DNA of 64,000 bases, taken from the NCBI GenBank assembly GCA_946406435.1, contig CAMJKP010000008.1, positions 1 to 64,000 on the forward strand. The letters are read 5' to 3'. Position numbers and translations under genes: made by a program. Below the pieces are notes generated by a model that saw only the letters and a program-made list of their open reading frames with translations, was not told the DNA's origin and searched no databases. The first letter of the stretch is position 1. The number at the start of each line of letters is the position of its first letter. The stretch comes from an uncultured Prevotellaceae bacterium. GTDB lineage: Bacteria > Bacteroidota > Bacteroidia > Bacteroidales > Bacteroidaceae. This document shows, in pieces, positions 35,068 to 41,871 of the stretch.

Positions 35068-36261
35068 ATGCTAAAACAAACTTCTGTAATATTGTGCTTT
35101 TTGCTAACCTCCATATGTGGTTGGGCACAGAATGATTCTATCTGTGTGTTTGAAGGAACTGTGACTAACGTTCCTGACGATACTGAGATTTCCCTTGCTG
35201 TTGCAAATACTCCGGAAAGGTTTGGTACATATACCGTTATTCCTATGACCACAGTCAAAGATGGGAAATTCTATTTTGAAAAAGCAATGAAGCCAGGGCA
35301 TGACTGCTATGTTCGAATCGGAAACTTTAACATGGGTATGGGTATAAATGTGCAACTGACCCCTGGAATGAAAACGACAATAACTGGTGATGGTACGTGT
35401 GCATATTCATGGACTGCCGAAAATGACCATCCTGACCAGAAAGAATCGAATATCTATGCGAAGTTCATGAGAGAGAAAATGGTTGATTATCTGGAAATTG
35501 GAGCCAAAAGAGGCAAGGCAAGCTCAGGAATCTACGAAGGTACCACCGAGGAAGATAAAAGGTCTGCATCAGAAGTGGCACGTGACTATAATTCGCAATT
35601 AAACTCATTAATAGGGAAATATTTCGACACAATGTTTGAGTTTATGAAGAATCGGCCTTTTGGTCATTCTTATGAGAAGGGAACTACTGTGCTGGCACAG
35701 TATGCTTACTATAAAAAAGATGAGGTCAAACTGAATAAGTGCCGTGAACTATTCGCCAAGTTTCCTGATGATAACAGCGGATATGCACGTTCCATTGAGA
35801 AATGGCTTAAGCCACAATATAAGCCTCTTGAGCAAGGAGATCAGGCAAAGGACTATCTGCTCAACGACCATGACGGAAAGTCACATAGCATTTTGGAAAC
35901 TCTAGGCAAGGGTAAGTATCTACTGATTGAGACAGCTTGGAAGGCTTGTGAGGGTGAAAAAGCATGTCGGCCTAAAGACGAGCTCAAGCAATTAGTTTCT
36001 AAATATTCAGACAAGTTTGATATTGTTACCCTTGCTGTTTGTGCGAAAGGAATATTTGACATGAAGGAATTTCCACGTGAAGAGTGGTTAGAGCTTAACT
36101 TAGATACAAGTAAAGCTTCTCTTTTTGTAGAGATGCAAGAAACATATTTCCCATGGGAAGAGCGTTTTATCTTTATCTCGCCAGAGGGTAAGATTTTAGG
36201 TAAATGCGATTCTGACCAGTTGAACGAGGAATTTAAGAAGTATTTCCCATTTGCCCAGTAA
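35068..36261 (+). CDS. DUF4369/thioredoxin-like secreted protein
   Basis: A 397-residue protein with a signal peptide ending at CGWAQ (residues 1-21). The first 110 residues of the mature part resemble DUF4369 (FEGTVTNVPDDTEISL … DGKFYFEKAMKPG), followed by a helical linker and a C-terminal thioredoxin-like domain (about 275-395). The expected CxxC is replaced by CEGEKAC (four residues between the cysteines), so normal disulfide exchange is doubtful. I use the ATG of MLKQTSV; an earlier ATG has no signal peptide. It ends at a strong bidirectional terminator. Confidence 0.7.
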   Translation: MLKQTSVILCFLLTSICGWAQNDSICVFEGTVTNVPDDTEISLAVANTPERFGTYTVIPMTTVKDGKFYFEKAMKPGHDCYVRIGNFNMGMGINVQLTPGMKTTITGDGTCAYSWTAENDHPDQKESNIYAKFMREKMVDYLEIGAKRGKASSGIYEGTTEEDKRSASEVARDYNSQLNSLIGKYFDTMFEFMKNRPFGHSYEKGTTVLAQYAYYKKDEVKLNKCRELFAKFPDDNSGYARSIEKWLKPQYKPLEQGDQAKDYLLNDHDGKSHSILETLGKGKYLLIETAWKACEGEKACRPKDELKQLVSKYSDKFDIVTLAVCAKGIFDMKEFPREEWLELNLDTSKASLFVEMQETYFPWEERFIFISPEGKILGKCDSDQLNEEFKKYFPFAQ

Positions 36262-36330
36262 ACAAACTCTAATCTCTTTCATCCTTGTCCTGTGGTTTGG
36301 ATAACTTATAAATAATTTTTATGATACATA

Positions 36331-36363
36331 AATAATGCCCGTCACATAGTGGCGGGCATTATT
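36331..36363. terminator. Bidirectional intrinsic terminator
   Basis: AATAATGCCCGTCAC pairs with GTGGCGGGCATTATT (one G-U) around a 3-base loop, with T-rich flanks. It sits between the convergent genes ending at 36261 and 36365. Confidence 0.85.
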
Positions 36364-36364
36364 T

Positions 36365-36940
36365 CTACTCTTCATCAATAAAATCCTCAAGTCGTCTGAT
36401 ATGTTTAATCTCTTGCCTATGATTCAAATACAGGAAACATCCTGATATGATAATAACAAATATTCCAACAAATATTGCTATCGTAGGTGGATTATTCCAT
36501 TCTTCAAAATATGCTAATACTGCAACTCCCACTATTACCATAAAATATCCAAGCCATAAATTAAATAAGCAGAACTTCTTATAAAACCTTATCTTTTCCT
36601 TCACAATCGCCACACCTGCTGAGAAATCGAGTCTTTGAAGGATAAGTACCTCAAAGAAACAAAGAATGAAAGCGATTAATGCTCCAATTTCCATTGTTGT
36701 AAATGTCACGATTTGAAATGGATTTGCTAAAAAGTGATGTACTCTGTCAAGTACGAGAAAAATCATAATAGCAACGATAACTATCATACCTATTATCGTT
36801 TCTTTCATTCTTTTACTTAAATATGACTCATATCTATTCTTCCTTATTGATTCGAGTATTTTCTTGTTTGTCTCGTTATCTATGCTATTCTTTTCTGCCA
36901 ACTGATTCCAGTATAGCTTCATTTCTTCAAAATCTTCCAT
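36365..36940 (-). CDS. Four-helix membrane protein, probable partner of the ECF sigma factor
   Basis: A 191-residue protein. Residues 1-45 are a charged cytoplasmic helix (MEDFEEMKLYWNQLAEKN), then four membrane segments (about 50-66, 82-102, 128-146, 154-172) and a charged tail. It starts 6 bases after the stop of an ECF sigma factor on the same strand, the usual place for an anti-sigma factor. The N-terminal helix is short for a classic zinc or FecR anti-sigma domain, so I call it a candidate only. Confidence 0.6.
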   Translation of the reverse strand: MEDFEEMKLYWNQLAEKNSIDNETNKKILESIRKNRYESYLSKRMKETIIGMIVIVAIMIFLVLDRVHHFLANPFQIVTFTTMEIGALIAFILCFFEVLILQRLDFSAGVAIVKEKIRFYKKFCLFNLWLGYFMVIVGVAVLAYFEEWNNPPTIAIFVGIFVIIISGCFLYLNHRQEIKHIRRLEDFIDEE

Positions 36941-36946
36941 AACTGT

Positions 36947-37438
36947 TTAATTTTTAGTATGGTTAAACATCTGTTTTAGTTTTTCCTTTGCACGATTCAA
37001 TCTGCTACCTACATTCGTTTCTGATATACCCAAGGTCTCGGCAATCTCGGTATAGCTCTTCTCGTCGAGCCAAAGCATTATGATTGACCTGTCCATCAGA
37101 GAGAGCCTTGAAATCATGCTGTACAACTCCTTCTTGTTGTCGTCAGCTGCAATCTCCGCTGGCATGTTGATAGCCTTAGTAAGCTCCAACTGATGCCCTC
37201 GCTTGTATTTCAGGCGGATATAGGTGATGCAAGTATTGATCGTGACTCGGTAAACCCAAGTACTCGACTTGCAGTTGCCCTTAAACGACTGGTAACTCTT
37301 CCAGAGATTGTATATCGTCTCTTGATACAAATCCTCGAAAGACATCAACTCGTTTGTGTACATAAGACAATATCTTGATATTATCTTTTGATTCTCATCT
37401 ATTATTGAAAGAAAATCATTCTGTTCATTTATATTCAT
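36947..37438 (-). CDS. ECF-family RNA polymerase sigma factor
   Basis: A 163-residue sigma-70 family protein with only regions 2 and 4. Region 2 contains ISRYCLMYTNELMSFEDLYQETIYNLWKS and region 4 contains LSLMDRSIIMLWLDEKSYTEIAETLGISETNVGSRLNRAKEKL, a clear helix-turn-helix. It probably redirects RNA polymerase to a small regulon under control of the membrane protein encoded next. No consensus -7 box of the housekeeping kind lies upstream, consistent with autoregulation. Confidence 0.9.
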   Translation of the reverse strand: MNINEQNDFLSIIDENQKIISRYCLMYTNELMSFEDLYQETIYNLWKSYQSFKGNCKSSTWVYRVTINTCITYIRLKYKRGHQLELTKAINMPAEIAADDNKKELYSMISRLSLMDRSIIMLWLDEKSYTEIAETLGISETNVGSRLNRAKEKLKQMFNHTKN

Positions 37439-37573
37439 TTTTTGAGTTTGACTAAAGTTGTTTTCGCTATAGCTTTTGTTTGGTTAGTCGGAATTATAAC
37501 GAAAAAATCACAATTTAATTGTTAAAAAAACTTTTCAATATTGACACTTTATTTTATATAATGGACGAAAAAA

Positions 37574-37599
37574 GAAGGCTCACACGAATGCGAGCCTTC
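37574..37599 (-). terminator. Intrinsic terminator after cydB
   Basis: GAAGGCTC pairs with GAGCCTTC; read on the minus strand the stem is followed by TTCTTTTTTC. It ends the rubredoxin-DUF4492-cydA-cydB transcript. Confidence 0.8.
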
Positions 37600-37623
37600 G
37601 AGGTGCGAAATGAGAAACACCTA

Positions 37624-38745
37624 TTATTCAATTTCAACAGAATCATTCTTTTCCTGTGGTTTGGATAGTTTATACCATACCCATGCTATATACGCAAATA
37701 CGAATGGTATGGCGATACTCACATAGCTCATTGTGCGGAGTGTGAACTCTGACGAAGAACTGTTGTAGATAGTGAGAGATGAGGCTATGTCGGAAGAGGA
37801 AGGATAGAATGAAGTGTTGAAATAGCCTGCAAGCCAGAATAGTACAAGGAAGACAAATACTGTACCAATACCGCCAAACCAGATGCCATGTCTGGTTTTC
37901 CTATACAATGCAAGGCGTATGGCATAGAGCACAAAGGCTGTGCCGAGAAGGAAGAAAAGAAGACATATCATGTTTCCGAAAAGATTGTGGAAGTACTTAT
38001 ATTCTACCACAAGAAACTCATGTTCGCCTATTGCCTCGTAGCCGCTTGAGGTCAGTATTACTCCAACAACAATAAGATAGAATGCCAAGAAGATAACGGC
38101 ATTAATACGAAGCTGTTTCCTGTTCCATAAGGTGGTCTGTTCATCGTCAATTTGGTTGATGAACCACAGGTTGGCAAGTACGCGGACGAGGAAGAGCACC
38201 ATAAGTCCGAATGCCACTACACGCCAGTCGGCAAGTGCTTCAAGACCGTGGAGAGGTCCCCATTGCGAGATGATAGGCGATGCCGAGTCTGTTAGGTTTG
38301 TCTTGGTGATTGTAAAGTCACTTCCGAAGAAGAAAGTGCCTACGGCTCCACCGAGAAGTACAGGTGCAAAGATGCCGTTGAGGAAGAGGAATACATCATA
38401 GGTCTTACGTCCAAGGATATTACCCTCTGCCGAACGATACTTATAGCTTACAGCCTGCACCACGAAACCTAAGAGTATGAGCATCCATAGCCAGTAGGCG
38501 CCTCCGAAACTAGTGGAATAGAAGAGTGGGAAGGAGGCAAAGAATGCACCTCCGAACACAACGAGCATGGTGAAAGTCAGTTCCCACCTATGTGCAATGG
38601 CATATATCATCTTCTCACGCTGTTCATTAGGAATTTCTTGCAATAGCATAGACTGACCGCCCTGAACAAAGAGCATGAAGACGAGAAGTGCTCCTAATAT
38701 GCTGATAAGGAGCCACCAGTATTCTTGAAAGAATGTGTAGTCCAT
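37624..38745 (-). CDS. cydB: Cytochrome bd oxidase subunit II
   Basis: A 373-residue membrane protein with about nine hydrophobic segments, the typical size of CydB. It starts MDYTFFQEYWWLLISILGALLVFMLFVQGGQSML, where the GGQSM stretch is a family mark, and contains FFGSDFT and ANLWFINQIDD. With CydA it makes the quinol oxidase that reduces oxygen at very low concentration and protects anaerobes from oxygen. It follows cydA by 68 bases, and a hairpin cassette shared with the patatin gene lies in front of it. An intrinsic terminator follows the stop. Confidence 0.94.
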   Translation of the reverse strand: MDYTFFQEYWWLLISILGALLVFMLFVQGGQSMLLQEIPNEQREKMIYAIAHRWELTFTMLVVFGGAFFASFPLFYSTSFGGAYWLWMLILLGFVVQAVSYKYRSAEGNILGRKTYDVFLFLNGIFAPVLLGGAVGTFFFGSDFTITKTNLTDSASPIISQWGPLHGLEALADWRVVAFGLMVLFLVRVLANLWFINQIDDEQTTLWNRKQLRINAVIFLAFYLIVVGVILTSSGYEAIGEHEFLVVEYKYFHNLFGNMICLLFFLLGTAFVLYAIRLALYRKTRHGIWFGGIGTVFVFLVLFWLAGYFNTSFYPSSSDIASSLTIYNSSSSEFTLRTMSYVSIAIPFVFAYIAWVWYKLSKPQEKNDSVEIE

Positions 38746-38748
38746 AAT

Positions 38749-38800
38749 ATCATTTACAATTTATTCGCTGAAGCTCATCAAGCTAAAGCAAGTTCCCATG
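38749..38800 (-). repeat. Hairpin leader cassette, copy 2 (in front of cydB)
   Basis: On the minus strand GGAACTTGC, then AGCT-TGATG-AGCT, then GCGAATAAATTGTAAAT, ending just before the cydB ATG. It matches 24069-24123 with a few changes. Confidence 0.8.
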
Positions 38801-38813
38801 TACTATTTACTAT

Positions 38814-40376
38814 TTAAAGTTTTTCTTCTATTCCTTTCCTAATTTGCCTTACCATGATCCCAACCTCTGCACAGAGCAGGATGGTGAAGAGTACGGCGAA
38901 GATGCAGAAAGTGGTGATTACTTGTGAAGCGGACAAGCTTGATATGGCAGCCTGAACAGGGAGAATATCTTGAATTGTCCACGGCTGACGACCCATTTCT
39001 GCAACTATCCAGCCACATTGATGGCAGATATATACCAATGGTAGGGCGGTAAAGGCAATGACAGGGAAAACAGCGATGTTCTTCCAACGGAAATACAGCC
39101 ACTCCTCACGCTTGTAAGCCATAAACAAGGTAGCAAGGAGATAGACAAGCAGGAAACCGCCAATCATCACCATAAAGTGGAAGGCATAGAAGATAACAGG
39201 CACGTTAGGTATAGCCTCCTTAACGTCATTGAAGTATCCATAGCCGAAGAATGGATAGTATTCTTTCAACTCTTCTTCTGCCTCTACCATAGTAGCCTCG
39301 TCACCATTTTCCTTGGCCTCGTTGAAGCAGGCGAGAGCCTCGTGAGCCTTCTTTCCGCGCTTGATACGCTCTGCATAAGGTACGGTATTGATAGTTTTCC
39401 CGTCTATCATATCCTTTCCTTCTATGATGTCTTTTATGCCAGGAATAAAGGCATCTGGGGCATGACGGCCGAGGATTGACAGTCCCTTAGGTATGCTGAT
39501 ATCGAATAGCATCGGAGCTTCATCATTATCATACTGTTTGTCTGTGTTGATGAAGCCAAAACCGATGAGTGGAGTGCCCTGCTGACCTTCATAGAGACCT
39601 TCCATGGCTGCAAGTTTCATAGGTTGGGTACGTGTCACCTCTACGGCACTTCCATCGCCCGTGAGCATAGCCATAACGATGCCTACAAGGCCTACGATAC
39701 CACCGACTTTGATAGATTTCACAGCAAAGTCCATATCACGTCCCTTGAGCAGATACCATGCGCTTACGGCAACAACGAAGATACCACCAAGGCACCACGA
39801 TGCCAGAACTGTATGGAAGAATTTATTGACCGCCACAGGTGATAGTGCCACTTCGCTGAAGCTCACCATCACGTTGCGCATCTGTTCGGCATTAAATTCC
39901 ATTCCCACAGGGTATTGCATCCAACTATTGGCTACGAGAATCCACCATGCAGATACTGTAGCGCCAAAGGCTGTGAGCCATGTGGCTGTAAGATGCTGAC
40001 CTGGGGAGAATTTTTTCCAGCCGAAGAACATCACGGCAAAGAACGTTGACTCCATGAAGAAGGCAAAGATACCCTCCACGGCAAGAGGTGCTCCGAAGAT
40101 ATCGCCCACGAACCATGAATAGTTTGACCAGTTAGTGCCAAACTCAAACTCAAGGATTATGCCCGTAGCTACTCCGATGGCAAAGTTGATTCCGAAGAGC
40201 GTCATCCAAAACTTACATATCCTCAGCCATTCCTCACTTTTTGTTCGGTAGTATGTCGTTTCAAGAATAGCGACGACGATACCAAGTCCGAGAGTGAGAG
40301 GAACGAATAGCCAATGATAAAAGGCGGTAAGAGCAAACTGTGCTCTCGACCATTCCACAACATTGATTAGATCCAT
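38814..40376 (-). CDS. cydA: Cytochrome bd oxidase subunit I
   Basis: A 520-residue membrane protein, the typical size of CydA. It begins with WSRAQFALTAFYHWLFVPLTLGLG, whose His ligates heme b595, and contains FGTNWSNYSWFVGDIFGAPLAVEG and the GRQPW motif in EMGRQPWTIQ. The Q-loop region (about residues 260-370) is charged and of moderate length. It receives electrons from quinol and passes them to oxygen in the inner membrane. The gap to DUF4492 is filled by a large inverted repeat. Confidence 0.95.
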   Translation of the reverse strand: MDLINVVEWSRAQFALTAFYHWLFVPLTLGLGIVVAILETTYYRTKSEEWLRICKFWMTLFGINFAIGVATGIILEFEFGTNWSNYSWFVGDIFGAPLAVEGIFAFFMESTFFAVMFFGWKKFSPGQHLTATWLTAFGATVSAWWILVANSWMQYPVGMEFNAEQMRNVMVSFSEVALSPVAVNKFFHTVLASWCLGGIFVVAVSAWYLLKGRDMDFAVKSIKVGGIVGLVGIVMAMLTGDGSAVEVTRTQPMKLAAMEGLYEGQQGTPLIGFGFINTDKQYDNDEAPMLFDISIPKGLSILGRHAPDAFIPGIKDIIEGKDMIDGKTINTVPYAERIKRGKKAHEALACFNEAKENGDEATMVEAEEELKEYYPFFGYGYFNDVKEAIPNVPVIFYAFHFMVMIGGFLLVYLLATLFMAYKREEWLYFRWKNIAVFPVIAFTALPLVYICHQCGWIVAEMGRQPWTIQDILPVQAAISSLSASQVITTFCIFAVLFTILLCAEVGIMVRQIRKGIEEKL

Positions 40377-40390
40377 AGTATTAAATGAAA

Positions 40391-40546
40391 AAGACCCACC
40401 CCCTCACCCCTCCCATAAAGGGAGGGGAGCAGTTATATATATTCTCATAGAGGTGGTTATAATATTAACTATAAAATACCCGATACACCTCAAGTGGAAT
40501 GCTATCCACTCCCCTCCTTTATGGGAGGGGTGAGGGGGTGGGTCCT
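40391..40546. repeat. Large inverted repeat between cydA and DUF4492
   Basis: The left arm 40391-40429 (AAGACCCACCCCCTCACCCC…) and right arm 40507-40546 are reverse complements over about 38 bases apart from single-base indels, with about 77 A/T-rich bases between them. Each arm also holds its own CTCCC/GGGAG hairpin. The right arm encodes the last eight codons and stop of DUF4492. Confidence 0.85.
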
Positions 40547-40839
40547 TTTATTAGGCTTTGCCTCACCTTCTCCGCTTTTTCCTCGTCAGTACCAGTAAGG
40601 GTTGGCTGAAAGAAAAATACGCGGAGGATGGCGAAAATGATAAATAACTTGATGAAAATTATAGCCCATAAAACGCGACCGACGGTCATACTACGAAATC
40701 CTTCATAGTAAAACCGCCAGATACGCCATAATATGTTTCCTTGGGAAACATAGCCCCTAACCTCTGTCCCTTCATCCGCTCGGGGGAAGGGAATAGTTAC
40801 CTTTCTATCGATATGGCTTTGATGTTTCATTGGTATCAT
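40519..40839 (-). CDS. DUF4492 family membrane protein with repeat-derived ends
   Basis: A 106-residue protein with one membrane segment (about 55-75; VGRVLWAIIFIKLFIIFAIL) in the DUF4492 core (GNILWRIWRFYYEGFRSMTVG … EEKAEKVRQSLIK). DUF4492 is typically found next to cydAB in Bacteroidetes, and the context here agrees; a small accessory subunit of the bd oxidase is a fair inference. The first 30 or so residues before VSQGNILW and the last eight (GPTPSPLP) are encoded by two different palindromic elements, so the real family protein is probably about 65-70 residues. Confidence 0.75.
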   Translation of the reverse strand: MIPMKHQSHIDRKVTIPFPRADEGTEVRGYVSQGNILWRIWRFYYEGFRSMTVGRVLWAIIFIKLFIIFAILRVFFFQPTLTGTDEEKAEKVRQSLIKGPTPSPLP

Positions 40840-40883
40840 GCTCCCTTCCCCCGAGCGGGGGAAGGGTTGGGATTAGGGGCTAA
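40751..40883. repeat. Inverted repeat spanning the DUF4492 start
   Basis: TAGCCCCTAA at 40751 and TTAGGGGCTA ending at 40882 are the outer arms. Each arm carries a CCGCTCGGGGG-type inner stem and GGGAAGGG. The left arm is translated as part of the DUF4492 N-terminus; the right arm lies in its ribosome-binding region. Confidence 0.85.
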
Positions 40884-40886
40884 TGT

Positions 40887-41045
40887 TTATGCCTCAGAAA
40901 ATTCATCTTTTCCGACACCGCATACAGGACATACAAAGTCCTCGGGCAGATCCTCGAAAGCTGTACCTGGCTCTATACCATTATCTGGATCACCTACTTC
41001 TGGATCATATTCCCAACCACATGTGTCGCATACATACTTTTTCAT
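40887..41045 (-). CDS. Rubredoxin
   Basis: A 52-residue protein with the complete rubredoxin pattern: [19 protein letters not shown], then [19 protein letters not shown]. The four cysteines (6, 9, 39, 42) hold one iron atom. It is a small electron carrier, often feeding oxygen or peroxide reduction in anaerobes, which fits its place as the first gene before DUF4492 and cydAB. It overlaps a longer reading frame on the opposite strand that has no features. The leader of about 130 bases contains a reused RNA cassette. Confidence 0.95.
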   Translation of the reverse strand: MKKYVCDTCGWEYDPEVGDPDNGIEPGTAFEDLPEDFVCPVCGVGKDEFSEA

Positions 41046-41111
41046 AATGATTTTGTTTTTAAGTTATTAGTAAAAAAAATAATAGTCTAGCTTTTTTTTT
41101 CGATTTGCTGA

Positions 41112-41168
41112 GTGCTTCTTCGCACGATAGCAAAAGTGTATGTCAGCCTCGAAGGGCTGGTGCACGTT
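41112..41168 (-). promoter_or_regulatory. Structured 5' leader cassette, copy 2 (rubredoxin gene)
   Basis: On the minus strand GTGCACCAGCC pairs partly with GGCTGACATACAC, and GTGCGAAGAAGCAC forms a second stem. It is flanked by a direct repeat of GATTTGCTGAGTGC (41102-41115 and 41173-41186), the outer copy of which touches the promoter. Confidence 0.7.
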
Positions 41169-41185
41169 CTTTGATTTGCTGAGTG

Positions 41186-41193
41186 CAAATATA
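41186..41193 (-). promoter_or_regulatory. -7 box of the rubredoxin-DUF4492-cydAB operon
   Basis: On the minus strand TATATTTG, with TATTTG (41214-41219) 20 bases upstream. Confidence 0.65.
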
Positions 41194-41262
41194 TGGATTA
41201 ATATTCATATTACCAAATATTTTCGCAATTTTTTTTACTTTTCGTTTGTCTTGTACTGAAAT

Positions 41263-41383
41263 AAGTTGACTCAAAAAATGCCTTATATGTTTAATTAAAG
41301 GCTAAGAAAGTCAACGTTCCTAGGAAAAGGGTCAACCAACTCAGCGGAAAACAGTCATGCTTTCTCAGGTGGCAGAGTCAACC
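41263..41383. repeat. Repeated GTTGACTC word in both orientations
   Basis: AAGTTGACTC at 41263, then AAAGTCAACG (41307), GGGTCAACC (41329) and GAGTCAACC (41375). Same plan as at 11556 and 26591, but less regular. Confidence 0.55.
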
Positions 41384-41418
41384 ATTTCAGGAGAAGATAG
41401 CCCCCGCCGATTTCAATT

Positions 41419-41576
41419 ATTTCAATAATTTCAATTAAATTTGGGCACACCCCATCATGCGATTTACCTCTACTATCTATATATATTTATATAAATATAT
41501 ATAGATAGTAGTACTTAATGTCCATGTTTTTCTTCAGGGCAAAATGTGTGTTCATTTTTATTGAAATTATTGAAAT
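41419..41576. repeat. Perfect 40-bp A/T palindrome inside a 16-bp inverted repeat
   Basis: 41471-41510 is an exact palindrome (TACTATCTATATATATTTAT and its mirror). It is flanked at unequal distances by ATTTCAATAATTTCAA (41419-41434) and its reverse complement (41561-41576). No ORF in the region is credible. Confidence 0.85.
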
Positions 41577-41671
41577 TGAAATTTGGGGTATATTGGGGAT
41601 ACAAATAGTTAACCCAAAAAACAGAGGGCGTGGGTATAATTATAGTGAAGGCTGCTCTCAGAAAGTGATTC

Positions 41672-41745
41672 CGTTTCTCCTTCGCTTTAAATCCGTTTCA
41701 AAACCGTTCTAACTCCCATTCTTAGATAGGTACCAAAAGGGAGAA
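41672..41745. repeat. 11-bp-phased array, short
   Basis: CG at 41672, 41683, 41694 and 41705, then a less regular G-rich half. The CCTTCGCTT … AATCCGTTTCAAAACCGTTC words are shared with 26899-26943. Confidence 0.75.
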
Positions 41746-41772
41746 TGAAAAGATGCACCTTGCTATACAATT

Positions 41773-41830
41773 CGACCACGGAAACACGAAAGAACGAAAA
41801 TCCTCGTTTGTTCCGTGAGTTCCGTGGTCG
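41773..41830. repeat. Long hairpin downstream of the GH127/146 gene
   Basis: CGACCACGGAA (41773-41783) pairs with TTCCGTGGTCG (41820-41830), and the inner CACGAAAGAACGA can pair with TCGTTTGTTCCGTG. It may act as a 3' end structure for the glycosidase cluster; no T tract follows. Confidence 0.6.
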
Positions 41831-41871
41831 GAAAGAATTTGGGAAGAACCCCCTTTATATCTTAATCTGCT

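Noticed and set aside
40741..41070. Plus-strand 109-codon ORF over the rubredoxin gene
   Set aside because: It is the shadow of the rubredoxin coding strand and an inverted repeat; rubredoxin with all four cysteines is certain.
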